This document shows, piece by piece, positions 7,286-14,240 of a stretch of 15,237 bases of DNA. The stretch comes from Alphaproteobacteria bacterium. GTDB taxonomy: Bacteria > Pseudomonadota > Alphaproteobacteria > Micavibrionales > SZUA-601. Made by a program: the position numbers and the translations under genes. The notes under the pieces are model-generated. The model worked only from the letters and a program-made list of their open reading frames with translations. It was not told the origin of the DNA and searched no databases. The stretch spans positions 1-15,237 of the forward strand of contig JAQGJA010000137.1 of assembly GCA_028290805.1 (NCBI GenBank). Direction: 5' to 3'. How positions within the stretch are numbered: the first letter of the stretch is position 1; each line of letters begins with the position of its first letter.

Positions 7286-7386
7286 TTCCCGGGCGGAATG
7301 AAATGCAGACCCGGGATCTCGGCGTTGCGAATTGTGCCATACCCCGCATCGAGATCCCGGCTCTCCGCAAGGGCTGCGGCCGGGAA
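7286..7386. repeat. Nested palindromic intergenic element
   Basis: Two concentric inverted repeats share a centre near 7336: outer arms TTCCCGG (7286-7292) with CCGGGAA (7380-7386), and inner arms CCGGGATCTCG (7311-7321) with CGAGATCCCGG (7350-7360), all perfect. The layout resembles the REP-like palindromic units scattered in alphaproteobacterial intergenic regions. No second copy is present in this window, so repeat status is inference. The rest of the gene-free stretch 7218-7463 holds only the eno terminator and an AT-rich patch near 7395-7421 that could include ftsB promoter elements. Confidence 0.5.
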
Positions 7387-7463
7387 ATGGGGGGAATTTA
7401 AATAAAGATAAAAACTAAAATACCCCTTGCATCGCGACTCGGCGTGATTCATAGTGTTAATCC

Positions 7464-7778
7464 ATGAGAACACGCGTCGCCGCACCATCACTCCGTTTGC
7501 GCTCCGCCATGCCGATCTGCATCATGTCGGCATTATGCCTCTACTTCTCTTTTTATTTGCTTTTCGGTCCCCGGGGCTATCTGGGGCTGCAGCATATCCA
7601 GCAAAATCATGCCGTGAAGCTGGCCCAGAATGAAGAACTGAAATCAAAACGTGAAGCATTGGAAGCCGACGTCAACCTCATGCGCCCCGGCAGCGTCGAT
7701 CCCGACATGGCCGACGAACAGGCGCGCAAGGTTCTGGGCTATACGAAGGCGGATGAGATTGTGATTAATCTCAAATAA
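7464..7778 (+). CDS. ftsB: FtsB/DivIC-type septum formation initiator
   Basis: A 104-residue bitopic protein of the divisome (FtsQLB-type subcomplex linking early and late division proteins). A short basic N-terminus (1-15) precedes one membrane helix at about 16-35, then GPRGYLGLQ, a family-like turn, a coiled-coil stretch at about 45-75 rich in Glu, Lys and Leu, and the C-terminal block MRPGSVDPDMADEQARKVLG typical of alphaproteobacterial members. Its place between eno and pdhA is also typical. Neither ATG 7464 nor ATG 7509 has a clear ribosome site; 7464 is kept because it gives the basic, cytoplasmic N-terminus expected for this topology. The short leader could mean near-leaderless translation. 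Confidence 0.87.
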   Translation: MRTRVAAPSLRLRSAMPICIMSALCLYFSFYLLFGPRGYLGLQHIQQNHAVKLAQNEELKSKREALEADVNLMRPGSVDPDMADEQARKVLGYTKADEIVINLK

Positions 7779-7796
7779 CATATGCATTATCGCACC

Positions 7797-7833
7797 GCAC
7801 AATCCATACCCCCTCGCTTTTTGTGCACAATCC
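7797..7833 (+). promoter_or_regulatory. Possible operator region ahead of pdhA
   Basis: The gap between ftsB and pdhA contains a perfect 10-bp palindrome TTGTGCACAA (7821-7830) and two direct copies of GCACAATCC (7797-7805 and 7825-7833), the second overlapping the palindrome. A TTTAAT at 7834-7839 could be a -10. Repeats in the only sizeable gap before the pdh genes suggest a regulator site; the regulator is unknown. Confidence 0.3.
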
Positions 7834-7895
7834 TTTAATTTACGCAGCGTTGAAAAGTTTTAAGAGGGAGTTGCCCGTTCGCGGTAAACAAAGCC

Positions 7896-8942
7896 ATGTC
7901 CATATTCAAATCCAAAACCCCCGAAGCCGCACCGGCGCCAGCCCAGGAGCCAGCTTTGCGCAACAGCAAATACAAGCATCTGCCAGATAAAGACCAGGCG
8001 ATGAAGATGTATCATGACATGCTGCTGATCCGCCGTTTCGAGGAAAAGGCGGGACAGCTTTACGGCATGGGTCTGATCGGCGGGTTCTGCCATTTATATA
8101 TCGGCCAGGAAGCGGTCGTTACCGGCTTTACCTCGGCCCAGGACAAGGATGACACGGTCATCACCACGTACCGCGATCATGGCCAGATGCTGGCCGTGGA
8201 TATGGACCCGCGCGGGGTGATGGCGGAACTGACTGGCCGGTCGGGCGGCTATTCGCGCGGCAAGGGCGGGTCGATGCATATGTTTTCCCGCGAAAAGAAT
8301 TTCTATGGCGGACATGGGATTGTCGGCGCATCGGTCGCGCTTGGCACCGGCCTGGCTTTTACGCATAAATATAATAATGACGGCAAGATCAATCTTTGCT
8401 ATTTCGGCGACGGCGCATCGCACCAGGGCCAGGTGTATGAATCGTTCAACATGGCCGCGCTTTGGAAATTGCCGGTGTTGTACATCATCGAAAATAATGG
8501 TTACGCGATGGGTACATCCGTTGCGCGCCATGCCGCAGGCGACCTCTATAAGCGCGGCGAAGGTTACGGCATTCCCGGCAAGGTTGTCGATGGCATGGAT
8601 GTTTTGGCCGTGCGCGATGCCGCCGTGGAAGCCATGGAATATATCCGTGCCGGCAACGGCCCCATGCTGCTGGAGGTAAAAACCTATCGCTATCGTGGAC
8701 ACTCTATGTCGGATCCGGCAAAATACCGCCAGAAGGAGGAAGTAGAGAAAATGCGCGAAGAACGTGACCCGATCACGAATTTCAAGGCATTCTTGATTGA
8801 AAACGACATGGTCAGCGGCGAAGAGTTTGATGTAATCGAAAAACAGATCAAACAAACCATCAAAGAAACCGAAGAATTCGCCACCACCAGCCCCGAGCCG
8901 GACCCGTCCGAATTGTGGACCGATGTATTGCTTGAGGCTTGA
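7896..8942 (+). CDS. pdhA: Pyruvate dehydrogenase E1 component, alpha subunit
   Basis: With PdhB forms the thiamine-diphosphate E1 enzyme that decarboxylates pyruvate and acetylates the lipoyl group of E2. The protein is 348 residues, normal for the split alpha type. Residues 1-22 are a Pro/Ala-rich leader. The core begins near LLIRRFEEKAGQLYGMGLI; the TPP motif starts GDGASHQGQ at 171 and ends ENNGY at 199-203; the loop YRYRGHSMSDP (264-274) corresponds to the TPP-binding/phosphorylation loop of mitochondrial E1-alpha. The ribosome site just before ATG 7896 is weak; a purine-rich GAGGGAG (7864-7870) is too far away. First gene of the pdh run; the next gene starts two bases after its stop. 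Confidence 0.97.
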   Translation: MSIFKSKTPEAAPAPAQEPALRNSKYKHLPDKDQAMKMYHDMLLIRRFEEKAGQLYGMGLIGGFCHLYIGQEAVVTGFTSAQDKDDTVITTYRDHGQMLAVDMDPRGVMAELTGRSGGYSRGKGGSMHMFSREKNFYGGHGIVGASVALGTGLAFTHKYNNDGKINLCYFGDGASHQGQVYESFNMAALWKLPVLYIIENNGYAMGTSVARHAAGDLYKRGEGYGIPGKVVDGMDVLAVRDAAVEAMEYIRAGNGPMLLEVKTYRYRGHSMSDPAKYRQKEEVEKMREERDPITNFKAFLIENDMVSGEEFDVIEKQIKQTIKETEEFATTSPEPDPSELWTDVLLEA

Positions 8943-8944
8943 AA

Positions 8945-9319
8945 ATGTCAATAGAATTAAAGAACATTGCTCCAGATATTTTCAGGCAGCGGTTATTGAT
9001 AGAAGGTTTTTGGACTGTCGAAGTCGATGAAGCCTCCATAAAGGACTATCTGCTAAGTTTGGCTGCGCATCTCGATTTGCGAACCTATGGGGATCCAATT
9101 ATTTTTTCTCCATCTTCTGGTATGGGGAAAGAAGAAAATGCTGGCTATGATGCTTTTGTACCCTTGATCGACTCTGGGATTTCCGCCTATTTTTGGTCAA
9201 AAAGAAAATTTCTATCCGTCGTTGTTTATACATGTAAGGGCTTTAGTTCTGAAAATGCTGTTTCTTATACGAAACAATTTTTCAATCTGGCCGATGAAGC
9301 CGTCTCTTTTAATTTTTAA
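8945..9319 (+). CDS. Divergent SpeD-fold (S-adenosylmethionine decarboxylase-like) protein
   Basis: A 124-residue protein between pdhA and pdhB. Its C-terminal half follows the pattern of bacterial SpeD proenzymes: GYDAFVPLIDSGISAYFW lines up with the SpeD segment around the self-cleavage site, and VVVYTCKGF with the catalytic-Cys segment. Taking Ser77 as the processing serine (Thermotoga Ser63), Cys97 lies exactly 20 residues later, as Cys83 does there; but the positions of Ser55 and His68 are Asp69 and Tyr82. SpeD makes decarboxylated SAM with a self-made pyruvoyl group; the changed residues make ordinary activity doubtful. ATG 8945 is preferred to an in-frame TTG at 8939 inside the pdhA end. 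No clear ribosome site, so coupling to pdhA is likely. More AT-rich than its neighbours. Confidence 0.55.
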   Translation: MSIELKNIAPDIFRQRLLIEGFWTVEVDEASIKDYLLSLAAHLDLRTYGDPIIFSPSSGMGKEENAGYDAFVPLIDSGISAYFWSKRKFLSVVVYTCKGFSSENAVSYTKQFFNLADEAVSFNF

Positions 9320-9334
9320 AATGTGGTAAGAAAA

Positions 9335-10729
9335 ATGCCGATTAATGTTTTAATGCCCGCTTTGTCCCCGACCATGACCGAAGGCACGCTCGCCACCTGG
9401 AAGAAAAAAGAGGGCGACACTGTCAAAGCCGGCGATGTCCTGGCCGAAATCGAAACCGATAAAGCCACGATGGAAGTCGAAGCCGTCGATGAAGGAATCT
9501 TAAGCAAAATCCTGATTGCCGAGGGCACGGAAAATGTCGCGGTGAACACGCCGATTGCCATTATCCTAGAAGAAGGCGAAAGCGCCGACCAGGCCGCTTT
9601 CCCGACAGGCAATGAAAAATCTGTTGCGCCGCCCGACCAGAAAGAAGAGCCGCTTGCCTGCTCCCTGAAAGCGCCCGAGCCAAAGCACTCCGAAGAACCA
9701 AAGGCAACGCGCGTTTCAGTGGATGAAGAAAAATTCTATGCCAAGGGCACCAAAACCATGACGGTGCGCGAAGCTTTGCGCGAAGCCATGTCCGAAGAAA
9801 TGCGCCGTGATGAAAAAATCTATCTGATGGGCGAAGAAGTCGCCGAATATAATGGCGCCTATAAAATATCCCAGGGGATGCTGGACGAATTCGGACCCAA
9901 ACGCGTGATCGACACGCCGATCACGGAACAGGGTTTTGCAGGACTTGCCGTTGGTTCCGCCTTTAACGGCCTCAGGCCCATCATCGAATTTATGACGATG
10001 AACTTTGCCATGCAGGCGATTGACCAGATCATCAACTCTGCCGCGAAAACCTTGTACATGTCCGGCGGTCAGCTGGGCTGCCCCATCGTTTTCCGCGGTC
10101 CCAACGGCGCTGCGGCCCGTGTCGGCGCCCAGCACTCCCAGGATTTTTCTTCCTGGTATGCCAATATTCCGGGCCTGAAAGTGCTTTCGCCATGGTCTGC
10201 AGCCGATGCCAAAGGCCTGATGAAAGCCGCGATCCGCGATCCGAACCCGGTCGTGTTTTTGGAAAACGAAGTCATGTACGGGCAAAGCTTTGAAGTGCCC
10301 GTCGACGAAGATTTCGTCCTGCCCATCGGCAAGGCCAAAATCGAACGCGAAGGCAAGGACGTCACCATTATTTCCTATTCCATCATGGTCGGCAAAGCGC
10401 TGAAAGCCGCCGAAGCCCTCGCCGGGCAGGGGATCGATGCCGAAGTCGTCAATCTGCGTTCCATCCGCCCGCTGGATGTCGAAACCATCGCGGCCTCCAT
10501 CCGCAAAACCTCGCGCGTCGTCAGCGTCGAGGAATGCTGGCCGGTCTGCGGCATCGGTTCCGAAATCGCCGCCATCGCAATGGAAGAATGTTTCGATTAC
10601 CTGGATGCGCCCTTCAAACGCGTCACCCAGAAAAACGTGCCTTTGCCTTATGCAGCAAATTTAGAAAAACTCGCGCTACCGCAGGTGGAGGATATTATCG
10701 CCGCCGTTAAAGAAGTTTGTAACAGGTAA
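9335..10729 (+). CDS. pdhB: Pyruvate dehydrogenase E1 component, beta subunit, with N-terminal lipoyl domain
   Basis: Partner of PdhA in E1. The protein is 464 residues: lipoyl domain at 1-82 with the lipoylation motif ETDKATME (Lys43), a charged Pro/Glu/Lys linker at about 83-135, then the E1-beta pyrimidine-binding and C-terminal transketolase-like domains (MTVREALREAMSEEM, LMGEEVAEYNGAYK, GFAGLAVGSA, FRGPNGAAARVGAQHSQ, EECWPVCGIG). A lipoyl domain on E1-beta is a known alphaproteobacterial trait. The frame is open from a GTG at 9323, but ATG 9335 places the lipoyl fold at its usual start; the upstream ribosome site is weak (GTAAG). Its stop overlaps the next start by one base (TAATG). Confidence 0.96.
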   Translation: MPINVLMPALSPTMTEGTLATWKKKEGDTVKAGDVLAEIETDKATMEVEAVDEGILSKILIAEGTENVAVNTPIAIILEEGESADQAAFPTGNEKSVAPPDQKEEPLACSLKAPEPKHSEEPKATRVSVDEEKFYAKGTKTMTVREALREAMSEEMRRDEKIYLMGEEVAEYNGAYKISQGMLDEFGPKRVIDTPITEQGFAGLAVGSAFNGLRPIIEFMTMNFAMQAIDQIINSAAKTLYMSGGQLGCPIVFRGPNGAAARVGAQHSQDFSSWYANIPGLKVLSPWSAADAKGLMKAAIRDPNPVVFLENEVMYGQSFEVPVDEDFVLPIGKAKIEREGKDVTIISYSIMVGKALKAAEALAGQGIDAEVVNLRSIRPLDVETIAASIRKTSRVVSVEECWPVCGIGSEIAAIAMEECFDYLDAPFKRVTQKNVPLPYAANLEKLALPQVEDIIAAVKEVCNR

Positions 10730-11232
10730 TGATAAAGACTCCCATCCAAAAAGCAGGCATCAAAGTCTATGTTCTTTTGGAACGGGAGGACCGGTTTTTT
10801 GCCATGCGCCGAATTAATACGGGTTTTATGGACGGGTTTTATACGCCGCCTGCCGGCAGAGTGGATGAGGGTGAAACCTTCATCGATGCTGCCATTCGCG
10901 AAACAAAAGAGGAAGCGGGCATTACTGTAAATCCTGAGGCCCTTGATTTGGTCCACATCGTCCATCGTGAAGGGACCGAGCGTTACAAGGGAACTTTCTG
11001 GATTGACGTTTTTTTCAAATGCCTGAAGTGGGAAGGCGAACCTTTTATAGCTGAACCAAATAAATCAGACGAACTACGCTGGATAAACTATAACGAAGCC
11101 GGATATGATTTCGGTAAAAGTTTTGATGCCTATTTCAAGCAGGTGTTTCTAAACATTCAAAAGGGAATTAAATTTTCTATTTTCGGTTGGAACGATGAAC
11201 AACGTGTTGTTAATTTAAAAGAGGCTGGGTAA
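10729..11232 (+). CDS. Nudix hydrolase (first of tandem pair)
   Basis: A 167-residue Nudix pyrophosphohydrolase. The full Nudix box G-x5-E-x7-R-E-x-x-E-E-x-G-U spans Gly43 to Ile65, with metal-binding Glu58, Glu61 and Glu62. A later GEPFIAEPNKSDELRW segment is the substrate-side pattern seen in MutT/MTH1-like members, but the substrate (oxidised nucleotide, ADP-ribose, NADH, CoA or other) cannot be read from the sequence. The start shares one base with the pdhB stop (TAATG) and the stop shares one base with the next start, so it is tightly coupled to PDH expression. AT-rich compared with pdhB. Paralogous to the next gene. Confidence 0.9.
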   Translation: MIKTPIQKAGIKVYVLLEREDRFFAMRRINTGFMDGFYTPPAGRVDEGETFIDAAIRETKEEAGITVNPEALDLVHIVHREGTERYKGTFWIDVFFKCLKWEGEPFIAEPNKSDELRWINYNEAGYDFGKSFDAYFKQVFLNIQKGIKFSIFGWNDEQRVVNLKEAG

Positions 11233-11726
11233 TGCCAATCGACGGACGTTTTTTTCTGGCCTGCATGGCAACCTATATCGTTTTGAAAGACAAGAACGAT
11301 AAAATATTCATGATGCGCCGGAAAAATACATCCTGGGGCGATGGCTTATATGGGCTTCCTGCCGGGCGGGTCGAACGGTATGAAACGATGCTGGAATGTG
11401 CTATCCGGGAATTGAAAGAAGAAACCGGCGTTGATGTGCAGCCCGAAGACATGAAACTTTTCCTTGTTGAAAACCGCTTTACAGGGGTGCCGGACGATAT
11501 CCAGCCGGACTGGATCGATTTCTTTTATATTGCCGAAAAATGGCAGGGGGAACCTTATATCGCGGAACCGGATAAATGTGACCATGCGGACTGGTATGCG
11601 CTGGATGACACCTCGATCGATATTGTTCCAAATGTTCGCGATGCCTTTAATTATCTTAAGATGAATAAACTGTCCTATTGCCTGTACAGCCCTGAATATA
11701 ATTTCCTCAACCAAAAGGCGGCCTGA
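11232..11726 (+). CDS. Nudix hydrolase (second of tandem pair)
   Basis: A 164-residue Nudix hydrolase with an intact box from Gly45 to Val67 (Arg59, Glu60, Glu63, Glu64). It shares with the preceding protein the MRR-N-T segment before the box, the PAGRV lead-in and the W-x-GEP-x-IAEP-x-K-x-D segment after it, so the pair looks like a tandem duplication that has diverged considerably. In this copy the box has Arg-Tyr before the first Glu where the first copy has Glu-Gly. Starts by TAATG overlap. The next ATG is one base after its stop. Substrate unknown. Confidence 0.9.
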   Translation: MPIDGRFFLACMATYIVLKDKNDKIFMMRRKNTSWGDGLYGLPAGRVERYETMLECAIRELKEETGVDVQPEDMKLFLVENRFTGVPDDIQPDWIDFFYIAEKWQGEPYIAEPDKCDHADWYALDDTSIDIVPNVRDAFNYLKMNKLSYCLYSPEYNFLNQKAA

Positions 11727-11727
11727 G

Positions 11728-11898
11728 ATGTTTTCCCTGATCAAATACGCATTCATTATCCTCTGGTCCTTTGGCGGCCTGATCGGCGCGGCGATTTCCT
11801 ATATGCACCAGGAATGGCTGAATCTCGCCCTTTCTCTTGTGGTCCCGTTTTATGGCGCTTATATTACGGTCATGACCGTGATCGAACGATTTTTCTAA
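11728..11898 (+). CDS. Small two-helix membrane protein, 56 residues
   Basis: A short frame, ATG 11728 to TAA 11896-11898, fills the gap between the second Nudix gene and pdhC. The product begins MFSLIKYAFIILWSFGG and has two likely membrane helices, about 5-25 and 31-52, joined by a short loop with His, Gln and Glu, and a charged end (IERFF). A purine-rich AAGGCGG (11714-11720) sits 7 nt before the ATG. Its fit in the gap (one base after the upstream gene, 12 before pdhC) supports a real gene. No family recognised. Confidence 0.65.
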   Translation: MFSLIKYAFIILWSFGGLIGAAISYMHQEWLNLALSLVVPFYGAYITVMTVIERFF

Positions 11899-11910
11899 AA
11901 GGAATACACC

Positions 11911-13233
11911 ATGCCCGTTAAAATTCTGATGCCAGCCCTTTCGCCGACCATGACCGAAGGCACGCTTGCCGCCTGGAAGAAAAAAGAAGGCGATACAGTA
12001 AAGGCGGGCGACGTCATCGCCGAGATTGAAACGGACAAGGCCACTATGGAAGTCGAAGCGGTCGATGAAGGCACTATCGCGAAAATCCTGGTTGCCGAAG
12101 GCACGGAAAATGTCGCGGTCAACACGCTGATCGCCGTCTTGCTGGAAGAGGGCGAAGATGCCGGCGCGGTCGATGCGTTTATTGCAGGCGGCACAGCGCC
12201 CTCTGCGGCGAAACCGGCCGAAGCCCCGGCAGAGAAAAAGGCCGATGTAAAATCGGAAGAGAAAAAAGAAGCGGCCGCAGCATCGGCCCCAGCCGCCCCA
12301 GCCCATTCCGGCCAGGAAGGCAAACGCATTTTCGTATCGCCTTTGGCCAAACGTATTGCTGCTCAGAATAATGTCGATCTATCCAAAGTCACGGGGTCAG
12401 GCCCCAATAGCCGCATTGTCCGCGCCGATGTCGAAAGCGCCATGAAAGGCGGCAGTGCAACCAAATCCGCCCCGCAGCAAACAGCAACAGCCGCCCCCCC
12501 GGCAAGCGGACCGGATGCGAAGTCTTTGGCCGATGCCTATGGCATGAAATACCGCGAGGAAAAAGTCAGCGGCATGCGCAAAATCATCGCCTCGCGCCTG
12601 ACGGAATCCAAACAGACCGTGCCGCATTTCTATCTGAACACGGCGGTGAATATCGATAAATTGATGGCCTTGCGCGCCGAGATCAATGACGGCAGCGAAG
12701 GCAAGTTCAAACTCTCGGTCAATGATTTCGTGATCAAGGCCTCGGCCATGGCATTGAAAAAAGTGCCCGCCGCGAATGCCTCCTGGAATGGCTCTTCGAT
12801 TTTGTTCTATGAAAACGCCGATATTTCCGTGGCGGTTTCCACGCCGACCGGATTGATCACACCGATCATCAAGGAAGCGGAAAATAAATCGCTAGTCAAA
12901 ATTTCCACGGAAATGAAGGACCTTGCCACCCGAGCGCGTGACGGCAAGTTGAAACCCGTTGAATTCCAGGGCGGCACATTCTCCGTCTCTAATCTGGGCA
13001 TGTTCGGCGTGAAACAATTCGATGCCATCATCAATCCGCCCCAGGGCTGCATCCTGGCCGTCGGTGCTGGCGAGCCAACTCCCGTCGTGATCAACGGCAA
13101 AATTGAAATCGCCACGATCATGAACTGCAACCTGTCGGTCGATCACCGCGTGGTCGACGGCGCCGTAGGTGCGGAATATTTACAGGCCTTGAAACAGTAT
13201 CTGGAAAACCCCGCCAGCATGTTGGCGTTATAG
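11911..13233 (+). CDS. pdhC: Dihydrolipoamide acetyltransferase (PDH E2)
   Basis: Core of the pyruvate dehydrogenase complex; transfers the acetyl group from lipoyl-lysine to CoA. The protein is 440 residues: one lipoyl domain at 1-82 (Lys43 in ETDKATME), an Ala/Pro/Lys/Glu-rich hinge, a peripheral subunit-binding domain from about Phe141 (FVSPLAKRIAAQNNVDLSKV) to about 177, a second Ala/Pro hinge, and the catalytic domain from about 210 with the DHRVVDG motif (His412, Asp416). AAGGA lies upstream of ATG 11911. The lipoyl domain is nearly the same as that of PdhB (70 of 82 residues). The 3' end overlaps the convergent gene by 6 bp. Confidence 0.97.
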   Translation: MPVKILMPALSPTMTEGTLAAWKKKEGDTVKAGDVIAEIETDKATMEVEAVDEGTIAKILVAEGTENVAVNTLIAVLLEEGEDAGAVDAFIAGGTAPSAAKPAEAPAEKKADVKSEEKKEAAAASAPAAPAHSGQEGKRIFVSPLAKRIAAQNNVDLSKVTGSGPNSRIVRADVESAMKGGSATKSAPQQTATAAPPASGPDAKSLADAYGMKYREEKVSGMRKIIASRLTESKQTVPHFYLNTAVNIDKLMALRAEINDGSEGKFKLSVNDFVIKASAMALKKVPAANASWNGSSILFYENADISVAVSTPTGLITPIIKEAENKSLVKISTEMKDLATRARDGKLKPVEFQGGTFSVSNLGMFGVKQFDAIINPPQGCILAVGAGEPTPVVINGKIEIATIMNCNLSVDHRVVDGAVGAEYLQALKQYLENPASMLAL

Positions 13234-13782
13234 TTCTGAGCCAGGCGTAAAATTATTTTTGTGACGGTAAGTTAAGTATTTCTCTACTGCCTCAAAATAA
13301 TCATAGTCTGTTTCGATCCCTACTTCGGTAGCCATATATTGCTGCAAGGGTTCAATTGCCTCTTTATAACCTAACTTGGATAAAACTGTTGTGGCATCCT
13401 TCAGAGCCATAAATCCAGCTGGTCGAGAATAAGCTAATCCATAATGATCCTCATTCGACGGGACTTCGTTGTTTATTACTTTTGACAAGTATCCCTGGTG
13501 CATTTTATTCAGAACTAATTTTGCCATTTTAAGTTCATCCGGATCTTTTTCCTCTATATTAATAGGCACAACTTTATCATAGCCAGGCCATTTGTTATTA
13601 ATGGCAAGAATGCTCAAGCTGATTTTCACTTGCTGGGTGACGTCTTCCAAAGCCACATCCTGTAAAGCGAGGGAAGACTCATTCTCACAAAAATCTTTCA
13701 TTCTGCCTTGACCCAGCAAACGCTGGGCAAATTCCGCATCAGGGAGAATAAAATCTTTTTTGGGGTCAAATTTCTGTGTCAT
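13228..13782 (-). CDS. Hypothetical protein, convergent with pdhC
   Basis: Minus-strand frame from ATG 13782 (or ATG 13797, five residues longer) to a stop at 13230-13228, about 184 residues. The upstream open frame to 14274 is an antisense shadow and is left out. The protein is soluble and mixed in charge, starting MTQKFDPKKDFILPDAEF, with a likely helical C-terminal half containing several Tyr (ETDYDYFEAVEKYLTYRHKN). I do not recognise a family. No clear ribosome site; a TTGACG at 13817-13812 is a possible -35 for a leaderless or very short-leader message. It is visibly more AT-rich than pdhC and interrupts the expected pdhC-lpdA order, which fits later acquisition. Confidence 0.65.
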   Translation of the reverse strand: MTQKFDPKKDFILPDAEFAQRLLGQGRMKDFCENESSLALQDVALEDVTQQVKISLSILAINNKWPGYDKVVPINIEEKDPDELKMAKLVLNKMHQGYLSKVINNEVPSNEDHYGLAYSRPAGFMALKDATTVLSKLGYKEAIEPLQQYMATEVGIETDYDYFEAVEKYLTYRHKNNFTPGSEL

Positions 13783-13912
13783 ATGATTGCATAACATACA
13801 TAGGGTCTGTCCGTCAAGAAAAACTGGGCGGTTGACATTCATAGGGCTTTTGGCAGGCTGTCGGCAAGCCCGGCGAATGCGGATAGACATGGGCGGCCAA
13901 AAGGGAAAACCA

Positions 13913-14239
13913 ATGAAAATGCTGGAAAAACTGCGTGCGGAGCAGGACAAGATCGACGCGGAAATAACCGCGGCCATTGCCAGGCGCATTGCCTTGCGCA
14001 AAAAAATAAGTGCTTTCCGCATCAACGAAAACCTGCCCACCATCGACGAAGCGCGCATGACCCAGGTACTGGACCAGGCGGAAAAAAATGCCGATGGGAC
14101 AGGCATTCCAAAAGAAATGGCCCGCGAGGTTTTTTCCCTGCTGATCGACTGGTCGCACAGGCTGGACCGGCACTGGCGCAGTAATCCTAAGGAACTGGCG
14201 ACGGGCGGACCCGTTGACCCCACTATTGAACGGGAATAA
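13913..14239 (+). CDS. Chorismate mutase type II (AroQ)-like protein
   Basis: A 108-residue all-helical protein resembling the AroQ chorismate mutase fold: first long helix with LRAEQDKIDAEITAAIARR, then RIALRKKISAFRI, the short turn NLPTIDEARM, and a last helix EVFSLLIDWSHRLDRHW. Arg residues at the start and end of helix 1 match expected active-site positions; the Lys usual in the following segment seems replaced by Arg, so activity is likely but unproven. Chorismate mutase turns chorismate into prephenate for Phe/Tyr. AAGGGA (13901-13906) lies 6 nt before ATG 13913. A perfect TTGACA at 13832-13837 could be a -35, but no good -10 follows. The EamA pair and lpdA come next. Confidence 0.75.
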   Translation: MKMLEKLRAEQDKIDAEITAAIARRIALRKKISAFRINENLPTIDEARMTQVLDQAEKNADGTGIPKEMAREVFSLLIDWSHRLDRHWRSNPKELATGGPVDPTIERE

Positions 14240-14240
14240 A

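Noticed and set aside
7755..7772. Hairpin GAGATT/AATCTC at the end of ftsB as a terminator
   Set aside because: Only 6 bp, inside the coding end, and not followed by a T-run.
8094..8951. Minus-strand frame (285 codons) opposite pdhA
   Set aside because: Shadow of pdhA; no family features and no ribosome site tied to a sensible start.
11707..12306. Minus-strand frame (199 codons) opposite the 56-residue gene and pdhC
   Set aside because: Antisense to the lipoyl domain and the Ala/Pro hinge of pdhC; the Gly/Arg/Phe-rich product is a typical artefact.
13787..13912. Upstream extension of the chorismate-mutase-like gene
   Set aside because: It overlaps the start region of the divergent gene and carries no family pattern; AAGGGA points to ATG 13913.
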